DNA from: Candidatus Dependentiae bacterium Noda2021
GTDB taxonomy: Bacteria > Babelota > Babeliae > Babelales > Vermiphilaceae
DNA: 64,000 nt
Assembly: GCA_020886235.1 (NCBI GenBank)
Contig: AP025250.1
Location: 806,001-870,000, forward strand
Direction of reading: 5' to 3'
The notes beneath the pieces are model-generated. The model was not told where the DNA came from, made no database searches, and worked only from the letters and a program-made list of their open reading frames with translations. Made by a program: the position numbers and the translations under genes. Positions 35,656 to 44,213 of the stretch are shown piece by piece (position 1 is the stretch's first letter; each line of letters opens with the position of its first letter).

Positions 35656-36306
35656 ATGTACAAGCTCACACGTGGTGTTTTGGTATCCGTAGAAGGCATC
35701 GATGGTTCTGGCAAATCAACGCTGACACGCACTCTTGCAGAGCGCTTGTCACAATCCTTGCCCACCCTGCTTACCAAAGAACCGGGTGATACCCCATTGG
35801 GCCAACAAATCCGTACCCTAGTACAAGAAAAGAAAGTGGCTATTTGCCCTAAGGCCGAATACCTACTCTTTGCTGCTGACCGAGCACAGCATTTTGATCA
35901 AGTAATTATCCCCGCTTTGAAAAAAAATATCTTAGTTATTTCTGATCGCTTGGCAGATTCTTCGCTTGCTTACCAAGGTTTTGGCAGAGGCCTTGATTGC
36001 ACCATGATTAATACTATTAATACCTGGGCAATGAATGAACGTTATCCGGATGTGACCTTGTACATCAAAGTGTCTCCCGATGTTGCCTATGAGCGCATTA
36101 TAAAACGCCAAGAAGCACTTACCTCTTTTGAACAAGAAAAGAAAACATTTATGCTCAATGTTCTTAAGGGCTTTGAGTCGATTTTTAAAGAGCGCAGTAA
36201 TGTACTTTATATTTCTGGCGAGCAAAACCCAGAAGATGTCCTCCAAGACGCCCACACCCAATTAATACAATGGCTTATAACTCATTATTTCTTAAGCACG
36301 CTATGA
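35656..36306 (+). CDS. tmk: Thymidylate kinase
   Basis: 216 residues. P-loop VEGIDGSGKSTLTRTL at the N-terminus, DRLADSSLAYQGFGRG as the DRY-type catalytic motif. Phosphorylates dTMP to dTDP. The final codons overlap the holB start as ATGA; this tmk-holB pairing is common in bacteria. Confidence 0.95.
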   Translation: MYKLTRGVLVSVEGIDGSGKSTLTRTLAERLSQSLPTLLTKEPGDTPLGQQIRTLVQEKKVAICPKAEYLLFAADRAQHFDQVIIPALKKNILVISDRLADSSLAYQGFGRGLDCTMINTINTWAMNERYPDVTLYIKVSPDVAYERIIKRQEALTSFEQEKKTFMLNVLKGFESIFKERSNVLYISGEQNPEDVLQDAHTQLIQWLITHYFLSTL

Positions 36307-37073
36307 ATAAAGTAACTCCCTTTTCTTTGCCGCGCACCTCGCCGGCGTTTTTATGTATTGGCAATCATGACACGTTAGTTGAGCAAACTAAAAAATCATT
36401 ACAAGAGCTATTCTGCACACAACACGGCTGCGGATACTGTGTATCTTGTCGCCAAATAGATGATCAACAACACCATGCCATGATGTGGCTTATGCCAGAA
36501 AAAGGGTATACCCTTTCGCACTTAGAGCCAATAGCTCACACGATGAGCTTTGCATTAGAAGAAAACCAGCGATTTTTCTTTATCATTCAAAAAGCTGATG
36601 CTTTGACGACTGCGTGTGCCAATAGCCTATTAAAATCACTTGAAGAGCCCCCTGCTGGATATCAATTTATTTTACTGGCCGATCGCCTTGAATATATTTT
36701 GCCCACCATACGATCACGATGCATCGTATATTCAAACTCAAGTGCACATAATTCCTACAAATATCAAACATTTGCTTCGTTTTTTTTAACCACTAAATAC
36801 CAAGATCCCTTTGCATTTATGCAAGAATTAGAGGCAAGCAACATTAATGAACGTGAAAGTTTAGAGCTACTCGATTACATAATAACGTTTTGGGCCAATC
36901 GCTATAAACAAACATTTACTGACCCTGATCTACACAAAAATCAGGAATTTATACATCAGATCAATCAGCTTTTACATACTGCATTGCATAAGCCTCCTAT
37001 GCCAGGAAGTACCAAATTATTCTGGAAAAATATTTTTTTACAGCTTCAAACGCTGGGACAATACTATGCGTAG
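36303..37073 (+). CDS. holB: DNA polymerase III subunit delta'
   Basis: 256 residues from ATG 36303. A Cys4 zinc knuckle (CTQHGCGYCVSC), the stretch FFFIIQKADALTTACANSLL, the LLKSLEEPPAG motif and the sensor LPTIRSRC are hallmarks of the clamp-loader delta' subunit. The Walker A is degenerate (LCIGNHDTLVEQ), as expected for delta'. Shortish compared with E. coli. The next ORF overlaps its end by 8 nt. Confidence 0.9.
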   Translation: MNKVTPFSLPRTSPAFLCIGNHDTLVEQTKKSLQELFCTQHGCGYCVSCRQIDDQQHHAMMWLMPEKGYTLSHLEPIAHTMSFALEENQRFFFIIQKADALTTACANSLLKSLEEPPAGYQFILLADRLEYILPTIRSRCIVYSNSSAHNSYKYQTFASFFLTTKYQDPFAFMQELEASNINERESLELLDYIITFWANRYKQTFTDPDLHKNQEFIHQINQLLHTALHKPPMPGSTKLFWKNIFLQLQTLGQYYA

Positions 37074-37701
37074 GCCTCTTTTTTATTTACTTTTACTCGT
37101 TGTAGCAACGCCTTCGTATTCGTTTTTTAATTCTCCACACCTGTGGAACAAAGTATGCCCGGTGCTACTTAAAGAATTAAAAAAGAAAATTAAAAAAAAT
37201 CAGGTCTTGCACCCTCACACCAAACAAGTGCTGCAATCATCAATTAAGCGCTTTAAATATACGCCTGGATTTGTATCGACGATTCAGACACTTCTTGCAC
37301 ACACCAGTGTTTTTGAAGGAACGTTATTTGAAGTTGTCTGTGGGCGCGACGTACACAAGCAAACACCTATTATTGGATTTAACCAAATCAAAACCAGCGA
37401 CAATCAAAAAGCTCAATTTGATTTAATCGTTACCGATGGCACACAGGAAAAATGGATAGAATGTAAAAAAATCGATTGGCACAAAGCCTGGCGCAATAGG
37501 AAAAGACGCAAGGCGCTTCAAGAGCAGTTCATTCGTCAACAAAACGTTGCTCGCTTCAACCACCAACTAAATGGGCTTACCATTTCTTATTACGTGTATT
37601 CAGCAACAAGTATTACCGATGAATGGGGTGATTGGTTTGCCACCAAAAACATTCAATACTGCGAGCATTTCTTTGAAGATCAAAAAAAAGGAAGGTTTTA
37701 A
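37066..37701 (+). CDS. Exported protein with PD-(D/E)xK nuclease-like core
   Basis: 211 residues. Signal peptide MRRPLFYLLLLVVATPSYSF. The middle has FEGTLFEVVCGRDVH and, further on, AQFDLIVTDGTQEKWIECKK, which gives an E...D...E-C-K arrangement like restriction-enzyme-fold nucleases. The tail is rich in Lys and Arg. A secreted nuclease is the simplest reading, for scavenging nucleotides or acting on the host, but the fold assignment is from motif spacing only. It ends inside a terminator. Confidence 0.6.
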   Translation: MRRPLFYLLLLVVATPSYSFFNSPHLWNKVCPVLLKELKKKIKKNQVLHPHTKQVLQSSIKRFKYTPGFVSTIQTLLAHTSVFEGTLFEVVCGRDVHKQTPIIGFNQIKTSDNQKAQFDLIVTDGTQEKWIECKKIDWHKAWRNRKRRKALQEQFIRQQNVARFNHQLNGLTISYYVYSATSITDEWGDWFATKNIQYCEHFFEDQKKGRF

Positions 37702-37715
37702 CACCTTCCTTTTTT
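37684..37715. terminator. Intrinsic terminator after tmk-holB-nuclease operon
   Basis: AAAAAGGAAGGT (37685-37696) pairs with ACCTTCCTTTTT (37703-37714), with A- and T-runs on both sides, so it can work in both directions. It overlaps the 3' end of the upstream gene and serves the convergent minus-strand gene as well. Confidence 0.8.
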
Positions 37716-37748
37716 AATTTCAATTTAGATTACCAAGTCATTTGTGAC

Positions 37749-38213
37749 TTATTGTTGTAACCCAAAAACATTTTTAAGTTGATCAACTTGAGTTTTTAAT
37801 TCACCAGAGTTTTCTTTTACCCAGTTAATAAATTGAACAACCTTTTGTGAAGCATCAGGATTGTTAACAAGTTGATTGTAAAGAGGCTTTAAGAACGCAA
37901 CATATTTTAATACCGTTGGGATAAGAGCGGCAACCTCTGCTGGAACCTGTATACCTGTTAAGCTCTTTAATAATGTGTTTGCGTATCCATACCCTGTTAC
38001 AAAACTTGAAACATCAGATACCGATGGCTGTGGTTTGGCAAAAAGACTGATGTTACTTTGTATGATTTTTTTCAAGCCATAGGCAGCTGCCTGTGCTTTT
38101 GCTGAATCAACAGTTCCTTGAAAATAATTTTTAATATCATCCCACACATTGGCTTGTACGGCATTAACACCAATTAACGTTGATACTACTACTAATACTC
38201 GAATTAACTTCAT
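37749..38213 (-). CDS. Secreted hypothetical protein
   Basis: 154 residues from ATG 38213, which has AAAGGAGAACTT in front. Signal peptide MKLIRVLVVVSTLIGVNAVQA, then a largely helical chain with a hydrophobic central stretch. No family recognised. It follows another secreted gene on the same strand after 81 nt. Confidence 0.7.
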   Translation of the reverse strand: MKLIRVLVVVSTLIGVNAVQANVWDDIKNYFQGTVDSAKAQAAAYGLKKIIQSNISLFAKPQPSVSDVSSFVTGYGYANTLLKSLTGIQVPAEVAALIPTVLKYVAFLKPLYNQLVNNPDASQKVVQFINWVKENSGELKTQVDQLKNVFGLQQ

Positions 38214-38294
38214 AAGTTCTCCTTTATACAACAAACGGGACAACTTGTATGTGTCCCGTTTATTTTACTTTTTTACCGTAGGCAACAACGTTGC

Positions 38295-38846
38295 TTACTC
38301 GTTCTCGTAATCTTCCGTTACATCAATCAATGTTGATGGCGGCAATTTAAATTGGTCTGGTTGAATAACTACCAATTCTTCTTCAATTTCAGTCAAACCA
38401 TTTTCATCGGTTTTTTCTTCTTCAGCAGGAGCCAAACCAGATTTAACTTTAAATGTTTGCAATTCTTGTTTGTGTCTTTGAGCAAGTTGTCGGGCAGCTT
38501 CATCTTTACCATCCCAATATTGTTGCCATGCTTGTGTTTGTTGTTCATAGATTGCAACTGCTTTTTCTAACTGTTTTTTGAAAATTTCATCTTTTTGAGA
38601 AATATCAGATAAATTTTTCCAGTCATTGTTAGCTTCTATTTTAAAATCAGCCCACTGACTATGGTTACGCGCCATGAGTTGTGTTTTTTCTTGCGCTTGT
38701 GACCCGCGGTAATTAAACCAATCAGATTTGTGACTATCTTTTAATTTGATAAATTCTGCTAAATATTCTGCTTCATTTTGAGCTAAAACATTAACAGTAA
38801 TAATTGAAGCTACGGCTAATAAAAGCCCAAATAAAAACTTCTTCAT
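38295..38846 (-). CDS. Secreted coiled-coil-like protein
   Basis: 183 residues from ATG 38846 (AAAAAGGAGTAATT upstream). Signal peptide MKKFLFGLLLAVASIITVNV then a helical body with many Gln, Lys and Trp residues (HKQELQTFKVK, YEQQTQAWQQYWDGKDE) and an acidic tail ending DVTEDYENE. No family recognised. Confidence 0.72.
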   Translation of the reverse strand: MKKFLFGLLLAVASIITVNVLAQNEAEYLAEFIKLKDSHKSDWFNYRGSQAQEKTQLMARNHSQWADFKIEANNDWKNLSDISQKDEIFKKQLEKAVAIYEQQTQAWQQYWDGKDEAARQLAQRHKQELQTFKVKSGLAPAEEEKTDENGLTEIEEELVVIQPDQFKLPPSTLIDVTEDYENE

Positions 38847-39103
38847 AATTACTCCTTTTTCAAGTTTACATTTCACCTTATTTATTATTCTAATTGTAAT
38901 GTTTTTTGAGGAGAAAACACAATAGATTAAAGGGTTTTTTATCAGTATAAACCATAAATGCAAACGCATTATGAATATTTATTTTAAACAAGCAAGTATT
39001 TATTTACTCTTAAGAAATATACTGTTGCCCTTTTGAAAATTATTAGATAAAATCAAAAAATATTAAACTCGCAAGTAATGTTAAAAATGTAAGGCTTACT
39101 ATG

Positions 39104-39181
39104 AAATTAGTAATATGTTGCCCGTCACATGAAACAGCAGCCCATTCTCTATATGGGTATCCCTGGCAATACTAATTTTTT
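39104..39181 (+). ncRNA. Structured RNA element with terminator-like end
   Basis: AAATTAGTA (39104-39112) pairs with TACTAATTT (39170-39178). Inside it TTGCC (39118-39122) pairs with GGCAA (39165-39169), and an inner hairpin CCCAT/ATGGG (39141-39157) closes the top. A run of six T follows the outer helix. It may be an attenuator in the leader of the downstream operon or a small RNA. It does not match a riboswitch or T-box motif that I recognise. Confidence 0.45.
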
Positions 39182-39248
39182 AAGCTCACTTCAATTTACC
39201 GTATTTCATAACTTTGCATATTTTCTAACCGTTATTTTTGTTATCTGG

Positions 39249-39263
39249 TGGCCGTTCCGGCCA
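39249..39263 (+). promoter_or_regulatory. GC-rich hairpin upstream of operon
   Basis: TGGCCG-TTC-CGGCCA is a perfect 6-bp stem with a three-base loop in AT-rich sequence, followed eight bases later by TTTTT. A weak terminator or a protein-binding site are both possible. Confidence 0.4.
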
Positions 39264-39340
39264 TAGCATTTTTCTGTCAATTTTTCTTTCTTTAATTACA
39301 AAATAACGGTGAGACGCTTTTGCGTACAATTAGGAAATAT

Positions 39341-40324
39341 ATGTATTTTTACTATGCTCTCTTTTTACTTTTCTATCTCACATGTACTGTTACATCACAT
39401 CCGTGCATGCAAGAGAACAAGCAGCCCTGTACTATTATTGATAGAGTTGATAATCAAGCAATAAACAAAACAGATCTACCGCAACGAATTTATGTATTTG
39501 GAGCAACGCCTCGTTATTCTAATTATTGTTGCTACACACATAAATTGTATGAAGACTATAGCTCTTTGCTGGCACAATACCAACGAAACAAAAGCTTAAA
39601 AGGTGTTACTAAAAACATTAAGCAGTTTGTATGCGAGATTAAAAAAAGCCCGGGCTTAGAAAAACTTAAAACCTATTTAGAACAGGCGACTCCACATCAA
39701 CGAGTTAATCTTTTTTTATCCGCAGGAATCAATCGTTGCATAATTAAGCAAAACGTAGAAACACTTTTACAAAGTACCATTTCATCGGCAATTAGTAAGA
39801 GTTGCTTAGTACATTTTTTGCTACCTAGTTATTTTACAGACACTAACCTGGGCAATACACCACAGGATATTGAACAACTGTATGTATTTTTAAAAGAAAG
39901 TGCTCAGTTCTATAACAGATTGTACACACACAGTATCTCACGAACGTTGAACACCGTAATTGTAATTCCTCCCTTGCATCATTTTTTTAATGCAATGAAT
40001 AAGCAATCTTTCACCAAGTTGGAATGCAATTTACACCTTCTATACAAAGAATTATTAGAACCACTCGGCCCTAACCATGATTACATTTTATTAGACCAAA
40101 ATGGTCCTGAGCTTGAACAGATGGTCAAACATTTTGAGGAAAATAAAATTTATAAAGTTTCAGGAATACAACTAGCATTAAAAGATTCCCGTGGATTTTC
40201 TAGTACTATTTTTACTCCTTATCTAGTGACAAATGAGAGTAAAACTACCTACCAAACATCGCCTTTATTTAATGATCAACTTATTGAACATGCAAGAAAT
40301 ATAGAGGAAAATAATCATGAATAA
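39341..40324 (+). CDS. Exported protein of unknown function, first gene of ABC operon
   Basis: 327 residues from ATG 39341 (TTAGGAAATAT upstream). An N-terminal hydrophobic segment (MYFYYALFLLFYLTCTV) marks export or anchoring. RIYVFGATPRYSNYCCYTHK and several Cys follow. A similar FGATPxY / LGCTPxP start is seen in the next protein, so the two may be related. Not recognised. Its tail overlaps the next gene by 8 nt, which ties it to the transport operon. Confidence 0.65.
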   Translation: MYFYYALFLLFYLTCTVTSHPCMQENKQPCTIIDRVDNQAINKTDLPQRIYVFGATPRYSNYCCYTHKLYEDYSSLLAQYQRNKSLKGVTKNIKQFVCEIKKSPGLEKLKTYLEQATPHQRVNLFLSAGINRCIIKQNVETLLQSTISSAISKSCLVHFLLPSYFTDTNLGNTPQDIEQLYVFLKESAQFYNRLYTHSISRTLNTVIVIPPLHHFFNAMNKQSFTKLECNLHLLYKELLEPLGPNHDYILLDQNGPELEQMVKHFEENKIYKVSGIQLALKDSRGFSSTIFTPYLVTNESKTTYQTSPLFNDQLIEHARNIEENNHE

Positions 40325-41054
40325 GAATAGTTTATGTTGCCTTTTGATAGTGTTCGTAACTATAACTGCCCTGTTCTTGCTCAATAAATCACACATATCA
40401 TCGGTTACCTGTTACACAGGAAACCATATTTACTTAAAACGTGACGATAAACATGTTGCCTTTCTTGGTTGTACACCACATCCAACAAAGTATTTAAAAG
40501 AATTACCAAATGATCACATAGCAATTCTTAACGAAATAACTCTTTCCAAGATAATAGACACTAATGATCTGCTTGATTCGTTTTGTAAAACATTGTTGAT
40601 ATGCAAAAACAACAACGTAGATCATCTTATTATTGCCTATCTTCCTATTTACTTTATGGAACTCAAACAACTATTAGGAAAAAAATTTATTCAGGGCATT
40701 CAACAATTTTTTAAAAACATAGTACCTAGTATCATCATGGTAATTTCGCAAGCAAAAAGCCACAGCAGATATACAGGGAACATTACACTTATTCTTCCAA
40801 CAGTAGATCAACTTACATTGATTCCAGAGCATTTTAAGCATCCTGCAACTCGCACTGCATATCTTGCAAAGCAATTTCCAAGAATCAAAAATATTGACGC
40901 TTATCCAATTAAAACCATCACCATAATTAACAATGAAAACGATGCAGAGAGCCAAGAGCTTATTAATTATTTTTCTTATACATATCTATTAAAAAAACCA
41001 ATTACTTACCAAATTCATGCGATCGGTAAAAAAAGATTTCACCATAGTAAATAA
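40317..41054 (+). CDS. Exported or anchored protein of unknown function
   Basis: 245 residues. Signal-anchor MNKNSLCCLLIVFVTITALF, then KHVAFLGCTPHPTKYL and a long mixed region with strand and helix character (VDHLIIAYLPIYFM). No domain recognised. Ten bases separate it from the substrate-binding protein gene, so it is likely part of the same uptake system. Confidence 0.62.
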   Translation: MNKNSLCCLLIVFVTITALFLLNKSHISSVTCYTGNHIYLKRDDKHVAFLGCTPHPTKYLKELPNDHIAILNEITLSKIIDTNDLLDSFCKTLLICKNNNVDHLIIAYLPIYFMELKQLLGKKFIQGIQQFFKNIVPSIIMVISQAKSHSRYTGNITLILPTVDQLTLIPEHFKHPATRTAYLAKQFPRIKNIDAYPIKTITIINNENDAESQELINYFSYTYLLKKPITYQIHAIGKKRFHHSK

Positions 41055-41063
41055 GGAACAATT

Positions 41064-42041
41064 ATGAATTATATAAAATTGATTATCAGCACAACAATGT
41101 TACTCGTTATCAGTGCATTAGTTTTTAGTAGAAAAGTATCTCGTACAAATTTTAATATGCAAAAAAAGGTAGCCATTTTAGAACCTGCAATCCATCCTGC
41201 TATTGATGAAATATCTCAGGGTGTTATAGACACTCTTAATGCATCAACTCAAACCTATCAAATAAAACGCTATAATGCCAATGGTAATAGAATACTTATG
41301 AATGCGCTGGCACACGAAATTAAGGAGAGTAATTGTGATCTTATAGTTACCATTGGAGTTGGATGCACACTTATTGTTAAAGAATTACGCTCCAAATATA
41401 ATTGCACAATCCCGCAAGTATTTACGGCCGTAGATGATCCACTGGTACTATCATTAGCCGATAACGCCATTACCGGTGTCACAGAAAAGACGGACTATCT
41501 TAATCAAATTCAACTCTTGTTACTTATCAAACCTTCTATTAAAACCGTCGCGCTTGTGTATGACCCAAGCCATGGATCAGGCCTTGAAAAAGACAAAAAT
41601 GAAATAGAATCAATCTTGAAAAATAAAAAAATACGTTTGCAGGTAATTGAAATACAATCTCCATCAGAAATTCAACAAAAAGTTAGTTTATTTATGGAAT
41701 CTGCTGACGCTGTATTAATACTTAAAGATAACACCACCGTATCGGGGCTTGACTCACTACTGACTCTCTGTAAACGCTACCAAATCCCCCTTGTTGCAAG
41801 TGATCTTAATTCTGGCAATAAAGGTGCCGTTCTATCTTATGGCATTAAAGAATATGACTCTGGAGTAGAAGCTGCTAAAAAAGCTCTTCTTATTTTAGAA
41901 CATAACAAAATGCCTAATAATATTCCGGTCAGTGCCGTTGAGACGTTAATCATGCAGGTAAATACCAGCCAGCAAAGCACACAAGGCATTACTCTTGACC
42001 ACATTGATCTAACAGCACTACCTGTCACATTTATTAACTAA
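41064..42041 (+). CDS. ABC transporter substrate-binding protein (TrpX / ABC_sub_bind type)
   Basis: 325 residues with an N-terminal signal anchor. VAILEPAIHPAIDEISQGVI and DLIVTIGVGCTLIVKELRSK fit the periplasmic ABC_sub_bind family, and VALVYDPSHGSGLEKDKNEI and ADAVLILKDNTTVSGLDSLL follow in order. Known members feed aromatic amino acids or similar compounds, but the ligand here is open. It starts the classic binding protein-permease-ATPase trio. Confidence 0.82.
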   Translation: MNYIKLIISTTMLLVISALVFSRKVSRTNFNMQKKVAILEPAIHPAIDEISQGVIDTLNASTQTYQIKRYNANGNRILMNALAHEIKESNCDLIVTIGVGCTLIVKELRSKYNCTIPQVFTAVDDPLVLSLADNAITGVTEKTDYLNQIQLLLLIKPSIKTVALVYDPSHGSGLEKDKNEIESILKNKKIRLQVIEIQSPSEIQQKVSLFMESADAVLILKDNTTVSGLDSLLTLCKRYQIPLVASDLNSGNKGAVLSYGIKEYDSGVEAAKKALLILEHNKMPNNIPVSAVETLIMQVNTSQQSTQGITLDHIDLTALPVTFIN

Positions 42042-42052
42042 ACGAGGTTGTT

Positions 42053-42940
42053 GTGTATAGTTTTTTTCTTATTATTCTCGAGCAAGTTGTCATGTATCTA
42101 CCCTTATTGCTCGGTTCTTATATTAGTTTTTCGCTCATGAAAACACCCGATTTAAGCGTTGAAAGTGCATTTTTATTTGGTGCTGTTGCTGGAGCGAAGA
42201 CAATACAACTGCTGGACGGTCTATCCCCAAAGATTATTCTACCTGTCGTTATCTCAGGTGCATTACTAGGAGGGTCGCTAGTGGGCGTAATATCAAGCTG
42301 CATAACAAGATTTGGTAAAATACCTGCGTTACTTTCAAGCATCATAACAATAGGAATATTTCAGGGCTTATTTTTGCTGATATTCTCTACACCCTATATT
42401 TCGCTTGCACGGTTTACAAATCCCCTAATGATCACAATGCTAACAGCTCATCACAATGAATTAATAAGTATCAGCTTGATTACAACAATAGTTGGGATGG
42501 TAACCACTTTTCTGCTTAACACGCAACTAGGTCATTGTTTTGCTATTTTTGGAATCAACAGTGCATTTTTTAATCATTTTAATATTTCATCACAGTATGT
42601 TTTTATAGTGGGTATTATACTAGCAAACGGTCTTGCCGGCTTATCAGGCTATTTCTTTGCGCAAACTAACAATTTGATTGAAATAAATATGGGTGCTGGA
42701 AAATCACTCTTTTGCATAACGTCGTTGATAATGGGAAAAACCATTACCCGTAATGCATCAAAGAAAACATTATTAATCCCGTTAGCAGGCTTATTAAATT
42801 ACTTTGCCTTACAACAAACACTTTTAAAATTGGGTTTTAATTTAAAATATTTTACTGCAATTCAAGCCTTAGTTGTGCTCATATTACTCATTGTTTTTTT
42901 CCAAAAAAATAATTCGAAAATAGATCAATTAGGAGTGTAA
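42053..42940 (+). CDS. ABC transporter permease (TrpY-type, branched-chain-like)
   Basis: 295 residues from a GTG start at 42053 with GAGG seven bases upstream. About eight to nine hydrophobic helices; the order LLGSYISFSLMKTPDLSVES and GGSLVGVISSC matches the LivH-like permeases that pair with TrpX-type binding proteins. Only one permease gene is present, so it should work as a homodimer. Confidence 0.8.
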   Translation: MYSFFLIILEQVVMYLPLLLGSYISFSLMKTPDLSVESAFLFGAVAGAKTIQLLDGLSPKIILPVVISGALLGGSLVGVISSCITRFGKIPALLSSIITIGIFQGLFLLIFSTPYISLARFTNPLMITMLTAHHNELISISLITTIVGMVTTFLLNTQLGHCFAIFGINSAFFNHFNISSQYVFIVGIILANGLAGLSGYFFAQTNNLIEINMGAGKSLFCITSLIMGKTITRNASKKTLLIPLAGLLNYFALQQTLLKLGFNLKYFTAIQALVVLILLIVFFQKNNSKIDQLGV

Positions 42941-42941
42941 C

Positions 42942-43688
42942 ATGAATCACAATCAACTATTTACCATGCGTAATGTAACATTTTCGTTTAATCAACAGAG
43001 CCCCCCCTTTTTTGAAAACGTGTCACTTGAATTTAAACCAAATAGTTTAAATTTTATTTACGGAAAAAATGGAATGGGAAAATCAACGTTACTCAAAATT
43101 TTGTCCGGAAGAACGCAATATCCTGAAAACGTAACCGGCAGTATTTGCATTAACCAAAATATATTTGATTTAAATACGCTTAACACACTAGCTGATAATG
43201 TTGGTTTTGTATGCCAACAATTTGATGATATGTTGATCAGTTCATATTCGTTTACTCACAATTTACAGTGTGCGCAGATCCCGCGAATTCCTCTTCCCAT
43301 ACCAATGGGGCCCCATAAGCCATACCCACAATTTCTTGAAAAATATGGTATCGCTGCCGATATCCCAGTTGCATTGTTATCGGGAGGTCAAAGACAAATT
43401 TTATCAATCCTTATGGTATTACAACGGTCCCCTTCAATTATTTTGCTGGATGAGCCTACTGCAAGTATGGATGAAGAAAATGCTAACCTTATCATGAGTT
43501 TTTTACAGGAGTTATGTAGTAAACAAAACATAACTGTAGTTTTGATTGTTCATACCATGACTCTTGTTCACAAATATGCCACTCATGGAATTTTTCAAAT
43601 TCTAAAAAATATAGAGGGAAAAAGAATAATTACTCATCACATAATCAATAATTATGATGTAGAGGATACGGTGAAAATTATTTTATGA
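42942..43688 (+). CDS. ABC transporter ATP-binding protein
   Basis: 248 residues. Walker A YGKNGMGKSTLLKIL, Q-loop VCQQFDD, signature LSGGQRQI, Walker B IILLDEP, and the switch His in LIVHTMT. It is the ATPase of the 39341-43688 uptake system and starts one base after the permease stop. Its end overlaps thpR (convergent) by 37 nt. Confidence 0.88.
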   Translation: MNHNQLFTMRNVTFSFNQQSPPFFENVSLEFKPNSLNFIYGKNGMGKSTLLKILSGRTQYPENVTGSICINQNIFDLNTLNTLADNVGFVCQQFDDMLISSYSFTHNLQCAQIPRIPLPIPMGPHKPYPQFLEKYGIAADIPVALLSGGQRQILSILMVLQRSPSIILLDEPTASMDEENANLIMSFLQELCSKQNITVVLIVHTMTLVHKYATHGIFQILKNIEGKRIITHHIINNYDVEDTVKIIL

Positions 43689-44209
43689 ACAAGCGTGATA
43701 TCTTTACACGATTCCTTTAAAGAAATTTGACTCACATCAAAAGCGCAGGATTTTATAGCGCATGTCTTCAAAAAATCTTTAAGCTGATCGGGTCGGGGTG
43801 TTTTTTCAACACGTGCAAGCGTAATGTGGGGAATATACACATGAGTTTCTGTATAAAAATTATGGTGACGCAACTTGTTTTGGATTCTATTAGCGAGCGC
43901 TAAAAGTTCTTCGCTATGCAAAGAAAGATATATAACGGTTATCTGCTCATGCTTGATAAAATAATTAATGCCACATAATGATATGGTAAACAATTGCCAG
44001 GTAATGTGAGCCAACAATTCTTTGATCTTAGGAATGTGATTGGCATTAACAAATCCCAAAAATGCTAGCGTGATATGAACCTGTTTGCGCGATGGATAGC
44101 GAGCATGAATGAGATGTGATTCTTTTAATAGTTGTTGCAGCCGCTCGACTTCATCTTGGACATCAGGCGGCACATCTATTGCAATAAATAATTTATTTTT
44201 CTGCACCAA
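43652..44209 (-). CDS. thpR: RNA 2',3'-cyclic phosphodiesterase (ThpR/LigT)
   Basis: About 185 residues. Two HxTL motifs (HITLAFLG and HITLARV) form the active site of the 2H phosphoesterase fold. The start is uncertain: TTG 44209 has AAAGGTGG just upstream inside rtcB; the reading can be extended to 44230. It hydrolyses 2',3'-cyclic phosphates. Third gene of the archease-rtcB-thpR cluster, fitting RNA repair. Confidence 0.88.
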   Translation of the reverse strand: MVQKNKLFIAIDVPPDVQDEVERLQQLLKESHLIHARYPSRKQVHITLAFLGFVNANHIPKIKELLAHITWQLFTISLCGINYFIKHEQITVIYLSLHSEELLALANRIQNKLRHHNFYTETHVYIPHITLARVEKTPRPDQLKDFLKTCAIKSCAFDVSQISLKESCKDITLVHKIIFTVSSTS

Positions 44210-44213
44210 ATAT

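Larger units (their letters stand above)
38847..39340. other. 494-nt intergenic leader region before the 39341 operon
   Basis: No protein gene seen. It holds two structured elements described separately (39104-39181 and 39249-39263) and A/T-rich sequence between them. It probably includes the promoter and leader of the operon at 39341-43688 and the promoter of the minus-strand gene at 38846. Confidence 0.5.

Noticed and set aside
39245-39275. Resemblance of CTGGTGGCC...CATAGC to the 5' end of 5S rRNA
   Set aside because: Only about 15 bases fit and no matching 3' strand or 5S body follows; it is better read as a simple hairpin.
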